NCBI GenBank assembly: GCA_023415055.1
Contig: JAEZLZ010000088.1
Span: 1-64,000 of the forward strand
From: Bacillota bacterium
GTDB taxonomy: Bacteria > Bacillota > Clostridia > Lachnospirales > Lachnospiraceae
Reading direction: 5' to 3'
Length of the DNA: 64,000 bases
In this document: piece after piece, positions 46,377-55,049 of the stretch
Layout: each line of letters begins with the position of its first letter
Position numbering within the stretch: the first letter of the stretch is position 1
Notes under the pieces: model-generated
Database searches by the model: none
What the model was told of the DNA's origin: nothing
Seen by the model: the letters and a program-made list of their open reading frames with translations, nothing else
Made by a program: the position numbers and the translations under genes

Positions 46377-46716
46377 CCGTTTTCTCCTATTCTTATTCAC
46401 CAATCCGAAATAGTGTATCCAATATAATACACCTTCTAACAGGCCTTCCCTGATTCATATCAAGTACGCCTTTGGGTACTTGTGTCAGAGGCTTTATCTC
46501 TGCTGGAGATAGGACTCCCACCGAGACTAAATAAGCTTAATACTATGATAAGCGGGAGTTTTCTACGACTAGATAAAAGGGTGTCTCAAAAGAAGACTTT
46601 ATTCATCCTCAATCATCTTGTCATGAATAAGACTTTTGAAACACCCACAAGTTACGCTAAATCCCTGATAAAATCTCTTATCCGTCAGTACCTTCAAAGA
46701 TTTGGCATCCTCAATA
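46377..46716 (-). other. uppS upstream region with several stem-loops
   Basis: No gene. On minus, after the frr terminator, ACTCCC/GGGAGT arms (about 46508-46562) and CAAGTAC/GTACTTG arms (about 46461-46482) form two further stem-loops. A TATTAT/TATATT box lies about 50 nt before uppS without a clear -35. The structured stretch may be a leader for the seven-gene run from uppS to polC or a degraded repeat element. Confidence 0.5.
46571..46646 (-). terminator. Terminator of pyrH-frr carrying a dispersed repeat core
   Basis: On minus, GGGTGTTTCAAAAG pairs with CTTTTGAGACACCC, with ATTCAT/ATGAAT inside, and TTTTATCT follows. The loop holds TTATTCATGACAAGATGA, which also occurs at 55738-55756 and, changed, at 59361-59399. 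Confidence 0.75.
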
Positions 46717-47271
46717 TTATACAGTAAGAATTTCCTTTGATTTATCTTCCATAATTCTGTCAACTTCAGCAATATAATGATCTGTTATCTTCTGCACGTT
46801 ATCTTCCAGATGCTTAAATTCATCTTCCGATATCTCACTTGCCTTATTTTGTTTCTTGAACAGTTCATTCGCATCACGTCGGATATTTCTTATAGCAACT
46901 TTTGCAGCCTCTGCCTTTTTCTTTACATCCTTAACGAGTTCTTTTCTTCTTTCCTCAGTTAATTCCGGAAATACAAGGCGAATGATCTTTCCGTCATTGC
47001 TCGGTGTTAATCCCAAATCCGAATTAATGATTGCTTTCTCGATTTCTCTGATTAATTTACTCTCCCAAGGCTGAATTTGAATGACTCTTGCCTCAGGCAC
47101 CGAGATATTGGCTACCGACTGGAGTGCGGAAGGCTGTCCATAATAATCCACTCTAAGTTTATCTAAAAGATGAGGATTTGCTCTGCCCGCACGAATTGTG
47201 GAATACTCTTCTTTTAATGTCTCCACCGTTTTAATCATTTTTGTACTGAATTGTTCTAGCTTTGCATCCAT
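46717..47271 (-). CDS. frr: Frr, ribosome recycling factor
   Basis: 184 aa, the normal length. IRAGRANPHLLDKLRVDYYG, QPWESKLIREIEKAI and LTEERRKELVKDVKKKAEAA are conserved blocks of the two-domain tRNA-mimic that splits post-termination ribosomes with EF-G. ATG 47271 sits 6 nt after GGAGGG; the first ATG (47277) touches it. It follows pyrH by 39 nt. Confidence 0.97.
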   Translation of the reverse strand: MDAKLEQFSTKMIKTVETLKEEYSTIRAGRANPHLLDKLRVDYYGQPSALQSVANISVPEARVIQIQPWESKLIREIEKAIINSDLGLTPSNDGKIIRLVFPELTEERRKELVKDVKKKAEAAKVAIRNIRRDANELFKKQNKASEISEDEFKHLEDNVQKITDHYIAEVDRIMEDKSKEILTV

Positions 47272-47310
47272 TTTCATCCCTCCATTATTATTCCATCATT
47301 TTATCTTATC

Positions 47311-48015
47311 TTATATCGTGATTTTTGTACCATCAGATTGACCCCTAGCTGCTCTTATAATGCTAGCTTCTTCGGATAATCCGAATAAGAGAATCGGCAT
47401 CTTATTCTCGATGCACAAAACTGTTGCGGTCATATCTATTACTCCTAATTTTTTATCTAAAACTTCTTGTAAAGCAATCTCAGTGAATTTCTTAGCATCT
47501 TTATTCTTCTTTGGATCACTGTCATATACTCCATCAACCGCTCTAGCCATGAGAATTATATCACAGTCAAGCTCCACCGCACGAAGAACGGTTGCAGTAT
47601 CTGTTGAGAAATATGGATGACCGGTTCCTCCTGCCAGGAAGGCAACACCACCCTGCTTCATACAATCTACTACTTGATCCTTAGAGAATAAATCTGTCAT
47701 GCTTCCGCAAGCAAAGGGAGTATAAACCTTTGTCTTCATGCCGACATGACGGAATATTTCAGAAACATAGATACAGTTCATTACTGTCGCCAACATACCG
47801 ATCTGATCTGCTTTGGTTCGGTCAATTGTCTCACTGGTTCTACCTCTCCAGAAGTTGCCGCCGCCGATGACGATACTCACCTGAATACCATCCTCAACTA
47901 ATTGCTTTACCTGTTTCGCCACTGCGATACATGTTTCCTCACAAAAACCGGTTTTCTTATCTCCTGCTAAGGCTTCTCCACTTAATTTAAGCAGAACTCT
48001 TTCATATGCTTTCAT
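47311..48015 (-). CDS. pyrH: PyrH, UMP kinase
   Basis: 234 aa amino-acid-kinase fold. RVLLKLSGEALAG is the phosphate loop; VSIVIGGGNFWRGR, FLAGGTGHPYFSTDTATVLR and VDGVYDSDPKKN are family signatures. It makes UDP from UMP. GGAGG precedes the ATG. Confidence 0.97.
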   Translation of the reverse strand: MKAYERVLLKLSGEALAGDKKTGFCEETCIAVAKQVKQLVEDGIQVSIVIGGGNFWRGRTSETIDRTKADQIGMLATVMNCIYVSEIFRHVGMKTKVYTPFACGSMTDLFSKDQVVDCMKQGGVAFLAGGTGHPYFSTDTATVLRAVELDCDIILMARAVDGVYDSDPKKNKDAKKFTEIALQEVLDKKLGVIDMTATVLCIENKMPILLFGLSEEASIIRAARGQSDGTKITI

Positions 48016-48506
48016 AGTAATCCTCCAATTTGTTTACAAGATCATTATAGTTCATGAAGAAAGGGGGTATTGCTTTGGAATATTCAGATCCTTTTGATAG
48101 TTTTATTTCTACTCATACAGGCACCTCATGATGTTTTATCATAAAAACTGAACCAGGTGTCAAAAGCATCAAAGGTGCTTTCCGTGTATAAAGTATTGCG
48201 ATACAAACTTGTTTGTAATAGCAATACTTTATACACGGAAAATGTGCGAAGCACTTTTGACACTATAATCCTATCTAATCCTATTTTACCCTATCCTTTT
48301 CTTCCTATGATTTTTGGCCATCAGAAATTGTGTCAAAATCATATACAAAACATTCTATAATAATTTACCACAAAACAAATCGTATTTCCATACCCAATTA
48401 ATATATATTTATACCGTTGAAAAGATTACCTGTTCTGAAGCACAGCGGTCCACATGTACCAGGAAACTCCATGCCCTTATTCAAAGCATTCTTATCAATT
48501 TGAGAA
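48016..48506. other. Gap between bactofilin gene and pyrH
   Basis: About 490 nt without a gene. It contains the 107-nt hairpin element listed separately. The stretch 48264-48506 is A+T rich and I recognise nothing in it. Confidence 0.6.
48157..48263. repeat. 107-nt near-continuous hairpin element (MITE-like)
   Basis: Outer arms GTGTCAAAAG (48157-48166) and CTTTTGACAC (48254-48263) and inner 20-bp perfect arms (48180-48199 with 48221-48240; TTCCGTGTATAAAG at the start) nest. The tip is TACAAA/TTTGTA. The whole unit folds on itself. Size and form fit a miniature inverted-repeat element; no direct target repeat is obvious. Confidence 0.75.
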
Positions 48507-49373
48507 TTACTCAAAGATATTATCTACGTCAACTTCGGAGTAGCTTAAGGAACAGAAGCCTTCAATTACTGCACCATTATTGATCTGAACAGATTTCGCT
48601 TTGATATTTCCTTTAATAATTGCGGTGGAATCAATTACAATCGGTCCATTGACATCGATCTCACCCTTAACCGCACCCGCAATCACACCTGAGGTAGCTA
48701 CAATATCACCGATAATAACGGTTCCCAGTCCAACCTTCACGCTGCCTTCACTCGTGATACTGCCCTCAAGACGCTCTGTATTTACATAGACCTCTGCAGC
48801 GGAGGAATTACCTGTAATCTTGCCTGTAATGGATAATTTACCAAGACATTCCACATCACCGGAGATTGTTCCATTAATCTCTAGAGAACCATCGGATGAG
48901 ATACTTCCGTTGATTGTAGTTCCCTTAGTAATCACCGTCACTTCATCATCATTAGCAATGGATGCCGCATGTAATTTTGAAACAGGTTTCTCCATTGTAT
49001 CAGCAGCACTCTCTGCTTCCTCATCTGCATTTAAAGCTTCCAATAACTCAAGATCCACATTATCATCCATGTTTTCGTCCTCTTCTTCCTCTAATTCTAA
49101 TGTATTTTCTTCAAAATCAGTCTCCTCGGATTCCTCGGTAAACTCATCCTCCTCAGAAACCTCAGCGCTGTTCAAGCCCTCTGTCTCGTCCCCGGCAAAC
49201 TCTTCAAGCCATTCCTTCATTTTCTCGTTATCCGATACCTCATCTGAACTAATGTCTTCTGTATCTAACGTGTTTACGATTTGGTCCTGTGCTTCTGCGT
49301 TAGCTTCCTCCTCCGGTAATAATTCATTTACCGCTTGTGATAAGTCTTCTCTGAAATCCTTAAAAAAACCCAT
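48507..49373 (-). CDS. Bactofilin-family polymer-forming protein with acidic N-terminus
   Basis: 288 aa. The first 150 residues are very rich in Glu and Asp (for example EESEETDFEENTLELEEEED) and predicted disordered. From about 155 to 280 a regular beta-helix follows (TVITKGTTINGSISSDGSLE, GTISGDVECLGKLSITGKIT, NIKAKSVQINNGAVIEGFCS), the bactofilin (DUF583) core that polymerises without nucleotide. The next gene upstream encodes a polysaccharide deacetylase; a link to cell wall shape is plausible. GGAGG precedes the ATG. Confidence 0.88.
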   Translation of the reverse strand: MGFFKDFREDLSQAVNELLPEEEANAEAQDQIVNTLDTEDISSDEVSDNEKMKEWLEEFAGDETEGLNSAEVSEEDEFTEESEETDFEENTLELEEEEDENMDDNVDLELLEALNADEEAESAADTMEKPVSKLHAASIANDDEVTVITKGTTINGSISSDGSLEINGTISGDVECLGKLSITGKITGNSSAAEVYVNTERLEGSITSEGSVKVGLGTVIIGDIVATSGVIAGAVKGEIDVNGPIVIDSTAIIKGNIKAKSVQINNGAVIEGFCSLSYSEVDVDNIFE

Positions 49374-49438
49374 TCGTTAAATACCTCCCTGTTTCTTGGT
49401 TTAATTCACGACAATAGAAAGTTCGCGAAGCGTGCTTT

Positions 49439-50584
49439 CTATTGTATGATTGTATCGGCTTTAATCATTTGAATCGGTGTAACTTCCTCATTTAATGGCA
49501 GTATCTGAGCACTCTCTGATGTCAAAATATCGAGCAATCCTGGCAGCGAATCTACCGTGGATTGCTTGGTTTGCGAATCGTGCATCAGAACGATGGAATT
49601 ATCCTTGAAAGCAACACCATCAATCACATTTTGAATCAACTGATCCTTTGTATATACGTCGCCTGTGGCATCCCCGTTCAATACATTCCAATCAAAATAA
49701 ACAATTCCGGCTTTATTCAGATATCGAATGAATTCCTCCATTCCATTCTTATTCACCATATTGTCGCTTCCCCCCGGAAAACGGAAAATAGAAGGCTTGT
49801 ACCCAGTAGTATCATATAACAATTTCCATAGTTTTGTAAAGTCCTTCTCAAAATCTTCTACGGAATTATAAATTTTTGAGTACTGGTGGGAATAGGAATG
49901 CATGCCTAACGTATGACCATCCTCTACGATTCTCTGATAAAGTTTTTTTGACTGCTCATCTGTCTTACCAATCACAAAGAAGGTTGCCTTCACCTTATAT
50001 TTTGCGAGTATATCCAAGATATCATCAGTATAAATACTGGGACCATCATCGAAGGTTAGGTATACCTTCTTATTTGCATATGTACCTTGTTTACTGTTAC
50101 TATTTTCGTCAATCGTATCCTTTCGTAATGAATTGCCTTCCTTACGATCAGAAACGGTTTGCTCCCCCTCATCCTTAGGAGTCGCTTCATTAGGCTCTTC
50201 GATTGATGCCGACTCGAGTTCTGTATCCATCTTATTCATATCTTCAACCATCGGAAGAACATGAGCGGTTTCCGGAGAAGTCGTATGTCCGTAACGATCG
50301 ATTATATTATCTTGTTTCTCAGCGGCGAAAGCATATACTTCACCGTTCTGATTCTGATAACTTAATCCATACTGACCATGCAGACCAACCAAATCGTCAA
50401 CCTGTTTTTGGAGTCTGCTTACCTGCTGGCCTAATATAATACAGCATATTGATGGTAAAATCAGTAATAAGATGACTATAATAACAATAGCTGTCTTTAT
50501 TCTATTTACTCGTTTTCTTCTATTATCACAGCCATTGCTGTTATTACCATTATTTATATCCGAATTATTTCTATTAATTGGCAA
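49439..50584 (-). CDS. Membrane-anchored polysaccharide deacetylase (NodB, CE4)
   Basis: 381 aa from a TTG start that follows AGGTGGA. A cytoplasmic Asn/Arg-rich tip, one membrane helix (IKTAIVIIVILLLILPSICC) and a short coiled coil are followed by a Glu/Ser-rich linker. The NodB domain (about 170-370) has KKVYLTFDDGPS with the catalytic Asp pair, TLGMHSYSHQYS with the zinc His pair, FRFPGGSD and VLMHDS. It deacetylates peptidoglycan or a wall polysaccharide outside the cell. Confidence 0.9.
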   Translation of the reverse strand: MPINRNNSDINNGNNSNGCDNRRKRVNRIKTAIVIIVILLLILPSICCIILGQQVSRLQKQVDDLVGLHGQYGLSYQNQNGEVYAFAAEKQDNIIDRYGHTTSPETAHVLPMVEDMNKMDTELESASIEEPNEATPKDEGEQTVSDRKEGNSLRKDTIDENSNSKQGTYANKKVYLTFDDGPSIYTDDILDILAKYKVKATFFVIGKTDEQSKKLYQRIVEDGHTLGMHSYSHQYSKIYNSVEDFEKDFTKLWKLLYDTTGYKPSIFRFPGGSDNMVNKNGMEEFIRYLNKAGIVYFDWNVLNGDATGDVYTKDQLIQNVIDGVAFKDNSIVLMHDSQTKQSTVDSLPGLLDILTSESAQILPLNEEVTPIQMIKADTIIQ

Positions 50585-50860
50585 AGCTCCACCTCTAGTT
50601 CAGATTCTCTAAATCATTTTATCACAACTCGAGTAGAAAAAAAACTCATTTTCTTAAAAAGCCACAAATATGTATGATAAGAATTACCTATATACAGGGC
50701 TTACCCATTCCTTTGACAATTTCGATGCCTACTTTGCAGGCATTGCCTGACTGTGGGCTGCGAAGTAACTACTTCCAAATACATTTATGCGTTTTTCTGC
50801 TGAAGTGTGCCTCTTGACAAGAGTTCTTCTATGTAATGGGAAGCATTTTTCTCTAATACA
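50585..50860. other. Gap upstream of the deacetylase gene
   Basis: No gene. ATGCCT/AGGCAT (50725-50743) forms a small stem. Nothing else is recognised. Confidence 0.5.
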
Positions 50861-50905
50861 CAAAAAAGTAAGGTAATCTACAAATATGCAGTAGATCACC
50901 TTACT
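50861..50905 (-). terminator. Strong intrinsic terminator
   Basis: On minus, a 15-bp stem with one mismatch (arms 50891-50905 and 50867-50881; AGTAAGGT at the tip) is followed by TTTTTTG. It lies just after the DUF6273 remnant and would have ended that gene. Confidence 0.85.
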
Positions 50906-50947
50906 GGATACAAAATGTTAGCATATGTTGTTGCTGATTATTCCCTT

Positions 50948-51148
50948 CTATTCTATCTCCAGCCACAAAGCAGGACGAACGCCGCCTGCACAGAAACCAT
51001 CGCTTATGTTGCCCTTTAATATATTGTTGCCATGAATACCTATGTCACCGTTACCGTGGATATACACTGCTTTCACATTTACACGTCCGGGCGATCGAAG
51101 CCACCACCAGGTTAATATTAACCAATAGTCACATGCATTTATGAAGAT
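50948..51148 (-). pseudogene. Remnant of a DUF6273-domain protein (C-terminal end)
   Basis: The open stretch reads DYWLILTWWWLRSPGRVNVK, then GNGDIGIHGNNI and GVRPALWLEIE before the stop at 50948. The WWLRSPG ... GVRPALWL pair is the hallmark of DUF6273 domains at the end of large secreted Lachnospiraceae proteins. Upstream there is an in-frame stop and no start. So only the last 66 codons of a once longer surface protein remain, still followed by its terminator. Confidence 0.75.
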
Positions 51149-51192
51149 TTAGCACTTTTAAGTTGCATAATTTAATTTCACAAAAAGCAGCT

Positions 51193-51219
51193 TAGGGTAG
51201 CATAAAGAATGCTGCCCTA
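51193..51219 (-). terminator. Terminator downstream of the DUF5305 gene
   Basis: On minus, TAGGGCAGCAT and ATGCTACCCTA form an 11-bp stem with one mismatch around TCTTT, and AGCTGCTTTTTG follows. It lies about 170 nt after the stop of the DUF5305 gene. Confidence 0.65.
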
Positions 51220-51386
51220 GAAATAGAGCGGCATTCTTAAAAAACATTATATATTTTTAATTGTCTACTTGACGGGAAGCACACAATTAAGTGCTACAGT
51301 CCCTTAACATATACTTCAGATTACTTCGACCATTCAACTTCCTTAAGTCCTCGTTCTTGAGAGGAAGGAATGGTAAAGCGTCACCT

Positions 51387-52457
51387 CTAATCATTGAGGT
51401 CAAGAGAATTAAAGATGTATTGATCATCTCCATCATTAACATGGAAGGTGTAATTTCCCAAGGTAAAAAAATCATCATACATATAATAAATCGGTTTTTG
51501 TATCTCATCCGCCACCTTTACCAAATCCATCATGGTACTCATTTCATAGGTCTGATGAAACTCCTGGCTTGGCTTATTATGTATCGCAACGATTCGGCTA
51601 CTATAATTTTTCAACAGCTGCTTTGCTTTTGCGGTACGAATATCATAGATACTGGGTGCCTCGGTGGAGAGTAACAGATAGATCATTGCTATGATACTTA
51701 TGCAGATAACAGCACCAAACAGAACAATTTTATTCTGATTGATTGGAATCGCTACCTCTTCATATTCCTTAATACTATCTGTGATTACGGGATCTTCTCC
51801 CTTCGTAATCGTTATTGCATCTTCCATTAACGGTATGTTAAGTTGCATGCTGATGGGAGTCGTCAATTCTCCATATTGAGTATGTATTGATAATATTCCT
51901 TCTAACATTACTATAACATCAGAAGATAATTGAAAGCCTAATATTTGGTTTGCTTCTACCGCAAAATTCTGATAATCATCGAGCTTAAAATGAACTGATG
52001 GACTTTCCGAAAAGGTGGCTTCGGTATGGTGTACCTTAGTAGCTTCTTTTAATACATGATTTTTAGTCCAGTTAATTGCTATCTCATCTGTTGTAGCTTT
52101 ATAACCCCTTTGCATGAGAGTGATATGATAATCCAACTCAGTTTCCGCATCCTCGGAGCCTTGAAATTCGATGGCAAATCTAGTTTCAATATAATCAAGT
52201 AAATTCTTGGAATAACTCAACCCCTCTTCTAAAATATTACTGTCATAAATCTTATTCTCGATAATATGTACCTCATATTGGATGGCAGGCTGGCAAGTAT
52301 ATTGATATAATATATGTTCTTCTGAAGACGTCTTTTTGCTGGTTACTTCACGGTAAATCAGAACTCCCATGAACAGAATAACAAGGCCAAGAACACTTAG
52401 GATCCCCGCCTTTACCTTTGTATTTAGTTTTTTCTTTGTACTGATTCTCTTTCCCAT
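51387..52457 (-). CDS. DUF5305 family membrane protein
   Basis: 356 aa. An N-terminal membrane helix (VKAGILSVLGLVILFMGVLI) is followed by YQYTCQPAIQYEVHIIENKI, the start of the DUF5305 domain, which is predicted extracellular. A second helix at about 252-272 (VLFGAVICISIIAMIYLLLS) leads to a cytoplasmic C-terminus of about 85 residues. DUF5305 proteins often sit beside SipW-type signal peptidases in Clostridia; their role is unknown. It is the last gene of the matrix-protein module. GGAGT precedes the ATG. Confidence 0.82.
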   Translation of the reverse strand: MGKRISTKKKLNTKVKAGILSVLGLVILFMGVLIYREVTSKKTSSEEHILYQYTCQPAIQYEVHIIENKIYDSNILEEGLSYSKNLLDYIETRFAIEFQGSEDAETELDYHITLMQRGYKATTDEIAINWTKNHVLKEATKVHHTEATFSESPSVHFKLDDYQNFAVEANQILGFQLSSDVIVMLEGILSIHTQYGELTTPISMQLNIPLMEDAITITKGEDPVITDSIKEYEEVAIPINQNKIVLFGAVICISIIAMIYLLLSTEAPSIYDIRTAKAKQLLKNYSSRIVAIHNKPSQEFHQTYEMSTMMDLVKVADEIQKPIYYMYDDFFTLGNYTFHVNDGDDQYIFNSLDLND

Positions 52458-52590
52458 GGATGACTCCTATTCGTATATTCTATCGACTGCGCTGTACTTT
52501 CAAATATTATTAGAGCAACAACAGGGGCTGATAACAGCCCCCATTGCGTCTATTCTAATAATATATAATTTTTGTATTTAATTACTAAAA

Positions 52591-53625
52591 TTACTGAGCA
52601 ACTGTAGGAGCAACTGTAGGATAATTTGTGTTAGGATAGTTTAAATGATAATTATTATTAGTAGAATCAACACCAACATTGAACTGATCCCACAGGAAAT
52701 CGATCGTGATTGTTGCTGTAGCACTATCCTGAGAAAGTTCATCGTTCTTAGTGCCGGGTACAATCTGTCCATTTACTTTATCAACACTACCTGTAGTAAA
52801 ATTACCATTAGCATCAGGATCCATAGCAACTGCAAAGTATACATCCATTCTACAGTCATCCGGTTGAACAAAAATATCACTATTCGGAAAATCACTAGCA
52901 ATTCTACTAAGTGCGCTTAAACGAAGGAATTTAGCTCCGCCCAGTGTAAAGAAATCCTCTGTTCCTAAAGTAGATCCGCTAGTTTTATACAAAGTATCAA
53001 ATACATCAACGTGATTTTTACTCTCACCAGCATATTCTCTAAGCAGCTCCATAGAAATACCAAGCATATCCTTTGTACGATCGTTTACAGAACCAGTTAC
53101 GCTTGCTTTGATTGCACTAAGTCTTGCGGTTAAGGTTCCTACATTAACGATATCTGCCTGGTAGCAGGTTGCATAACCAGGGTACAAATCGGTTAAGGTG
53201 ATGTTAATCTTGTCTGAAGCGTTGGCAGCAGGGGTATAAGGTCCAACCGTACCCTCAAGCGGAAGAGCATTATCAAGTGCTATTTCATTATCGGTTGTCG
53301 TATAATTATCAATAAAGTTTCTATAATTATCTGTCATACCGGTTTCGTTATACCTAGTCCCTCGTTTGAAATAGTAACTACTATCCGTATACTTACCGGC
53401 TGCATCAGCATAAGTACCATGTGTACCGTCGATAATAGCCCATCCTTTTTCATTATCAATACCGTCATACTGTCCATACATAGCTAAGTCAACAAACTTA
53501 ACATCCAAATCACCAGTATCTGCTTTTGTCTCAATTGTTAACTTATCTGTCCAAAATGCATAACCGGTACCCATAAGTAACATGGATAAAACTAAAATTC
53601 CTGCGATAAATCCTTTTTTCTTCAT
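52591..53625 (-). CDS. TasA/CalY-like secreted protein with SipW-type signal peptide
   Basis: 344 aa from the ATG at 53625; the TTG at 53643 overlaps the AAGGAG site and is rejected. The N-terminus KKKGFIAGILVLSMLLMGTG then YAFWTDKLTIETKADTGDLD matches SipW-processed signals, where the residue pattern A-[FY]-[FW]-T-D marks the cut and start of TasA or CalY. The mature part holds SKINITLTDLYPGYATCYQA and IKASVTG, like the beta-sandwich of CalY. A Pro-Thr-rich tail NYPTVAPTVAQ ends it. It is the likely fibre or surface subunit, processed by the signal peptidase encoded just upstream. Confidence 0.82.
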   Translation of the reverse strand: MKKKGFIAGILVLSMLLMGTGYAFWTDKLTIETKADTGDLDVKFVDLAMYGQYDGIDNEKGWAIIDGTHGTYADAAGKYTDSSYYFKRGTRYNETGMTDNYRNFIDNYTTTDNEIALDNALPLEGTVGPYTPAANASDKINITLTDLYPGYATCYQADIVNVGTLTARLSAIKASVTGSVNDRTKDMLGISMELLREYAGESKNHVDVFDTLYKTSGSTLGTEDFFTLGGAKFLRLSALSRIASDFPNSDIFVQPDDCRMDVYFAVAMDPDANGNFTTGSVDKVNGQIVPGTKNDELSQDSATATITIDFLWDQFNVGVDSTNNNYHLNYPNTNYPTVAPTVAQ

Positions 53626-53672
53626 CCTTCTATTCTCCTTCAATTAATTTGATTGATCTCCAACCAATAACA

Positions 53673-53760
53673 ATTATATCCAATGCCACGTTCTGTTTCA
53701 TCGACCTAAAGTTGATTTCCATCTCCTGTTAGGTTGATGTTCCTACTCCAAAAGGAGTAG
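53673..53760 (-). promoter_or_regulatory. Leader of the TasA-like gene: -10-like box and two hairpins
   Basis: The gap of about 170 nt between the signal peptidase and TasA-like genes has, on minus, CTACTCC/GGAGTAG (53760-53743) and TCAACCTAA/TTAGGTCGA (53737-53701) stems, then TATAAT (53678-53673) about 48 nt before the start codon. A good -35 is not seen. It may boost or separately control expression of the abundant subunit gene. Confidence 0.4.
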
Positions 53761-53794
53761 ATGTCTCTGCACTTCGTTACCATATATCTGTCTG

Positions 53795-55009
53795 TCAGTT
53801 CTCTACCCCTTCCGGTTCCGGTATACGACGTGACTTGATCAGAAGGGTAGGTAAACCAACCTTTGGTATCACCTTTACCAGGGTCCCCCTTACCTCATTG
53901 GGCATAACAATCCTTGAATCAATGGCAGCATTATTATCACCCTTTGTCTGAAAACTCAGGTTGCCTTTTTTATCCTTAATTACCTGCAATATACGGTGTG
54001 TAATCAGAATATCATCCCGGGAAAACTGAATAATATCACCAGGCTTGAGATTATAGATATCCTCCTCTACCATTGCCTTTTTAATAATAACTACATCCCC
54101 TTCTATAATCAGCGGTCTCATACTGCCGGTTGCTATCACCTGTGGATAATAGGGGAAAACCCCTATGATAAACCAAATAAACAGGACGGACAGTGATAGT
54201 GTTAGCGTCCATGAGATTATACTAAAGATGGATTCGCCCTCTCCCCTTTTGCTTTTACGGCTTAGCTCATATTTATCCGCGATATAAAATGCTTCAATTG
54301 CAGGCACCGATATGCTGATTACTCCTTCCGTAATCCAGCGGAGATTTGGTAGGATTGGGAAGAATAGTAGAAACGCCTTTATTATTGTTGCGTATAGTAT
54401 CGATAATTTTGGTCCTCCATGCAATGCAAAGGTAGAAAGTATAATACTGAAACTCAGCTCCGGTCCAATTTTTTTCGCAAAAAACTCCAATGCCACTTCC
54501 ATGTTATTCAGTTGTAGAAGGTTATCCAGACTGATATTACTAAAGGCGATTACGATACTAATGATCCAAAATGCAGGATTGCCACTTTTCTTATAATATG
54601 TACACAAAAAATAACTTCGGATTAATTCTTTTGCAACCAGCTCAGGGCCTATACGTAACGTATTTTTCAGCATACCAAGCACCGATAAATCATAGGGGCT
54701 CTCTCCGAATTCATCAATCAAAAAGGCCCCCAATAGTCGAAACCCCAGTAGTGCGGTGGCGCAAAGAATAACGTCAACCAGCAAGGTATCCCTTCTCTTT
54801 AATTTCGTGGAAGAATGAATGCGTGGGATAATATGCCAAAATAAGAAGCAAATGATTCCCCACAATAATGGCATGAAATAATTTTGAAATACTGTAAGGG
54901 TAATCAAATTAGGTAGTGGAGTATATTGTAATATTGTGAGCAAAATGAGAACTGCTAGGAATAAATTACTTACTTTTTTATATTTTTTGATATCAATGAT
55001 ATCTTTCAT
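53795..55009 (-). CDS. sipW: SipW-type signal peptidase I with an N-terminal multi-pass membrane region
   Basis: 404 aa, about twice the length of Bacillus SipW. Residues 1-245 hold about six or seven membrane helices, with KELIRSYFLCTYYKK and FALHGGPKLSILYATIIKAF. A further helix (about 263-284) leads to the S26B protease domain. VIATGSMRPLIIEGDVVIIK gives nucleophile Ser296, and DDILITHRILQV gives His338, the His replacing Lys as in SipW/ER-type peptidases. NEVRGTLVKVIPKVG closes it. It should cleave the SipW-type signals of the three exported proteins nearby. The role of the extra membrane part is unknown. Confidence 0.85.
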   Translation of the reverse strand: MKDIIDIKKYKKVSNLFLAVLILLTILQYTPLPNLITLTVFQNYFMPLLWGIICFLFWHIIPRIHSSTKLKRRDTLLVDVILCATALLGFRLLGAFLIDEFGESPYDLSVLGMLKNTLRIGPELVAKELIRSYFLCTYYKKSGNPAFWIISIVIAFSNISLDNLLQLNNMEVALEFFAKKIGPELSFSIILSTFALHGGPKLSILYATIIKAFLLFFPILPNLRWITEGVISISVPAIEAFYIADKYELSRKSKRGEGESIFSIISWTLTLSLSVLFIWFIIGVFPYYPQVIATGSMRPLIIEGDVVIIKKAMVEEDIYNLKPGDIIQFSRDDILITHRILQVIKDKKGNLSFQTKGDNNAAIDSRIVMPNEVRGTLVKVIPKVGLPTLLIKSRRIPEPEGVEN

Positions 55010-55049
55010 AGAATGTAGCTCCTCTGTTCACGTTTCTCAATATGTCCAA

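Noticed and set aside
46461..46562. Stem-loops upstream of uppS considered as a T-box leader
   Set aside because: No specifier-loop context or T-box consensus could be found, and uppS is not an aminoacylation or amino-acid gene.
48820..49380. 186-codon plus-strand frame opposite the bactofilin gene
   Set aside because: Its Ser/Val-rich text is the mirror of the acidic bactofilin N-terminus; the minus frame has the ribosome site and a known fold.
51387..51674. 127-codon plus-strand frame overlapping the DUF5305 gene
   Set aside because: No start signal and antisense to a gene with clear membrane segments and ribosome site.
53701..53760. Leader of the TasA-like gene considered as a c-di-GMP riboswitch
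   Set aside because: The class I and II conserved motifs are not present by eye; only two simple hairpins are seen.
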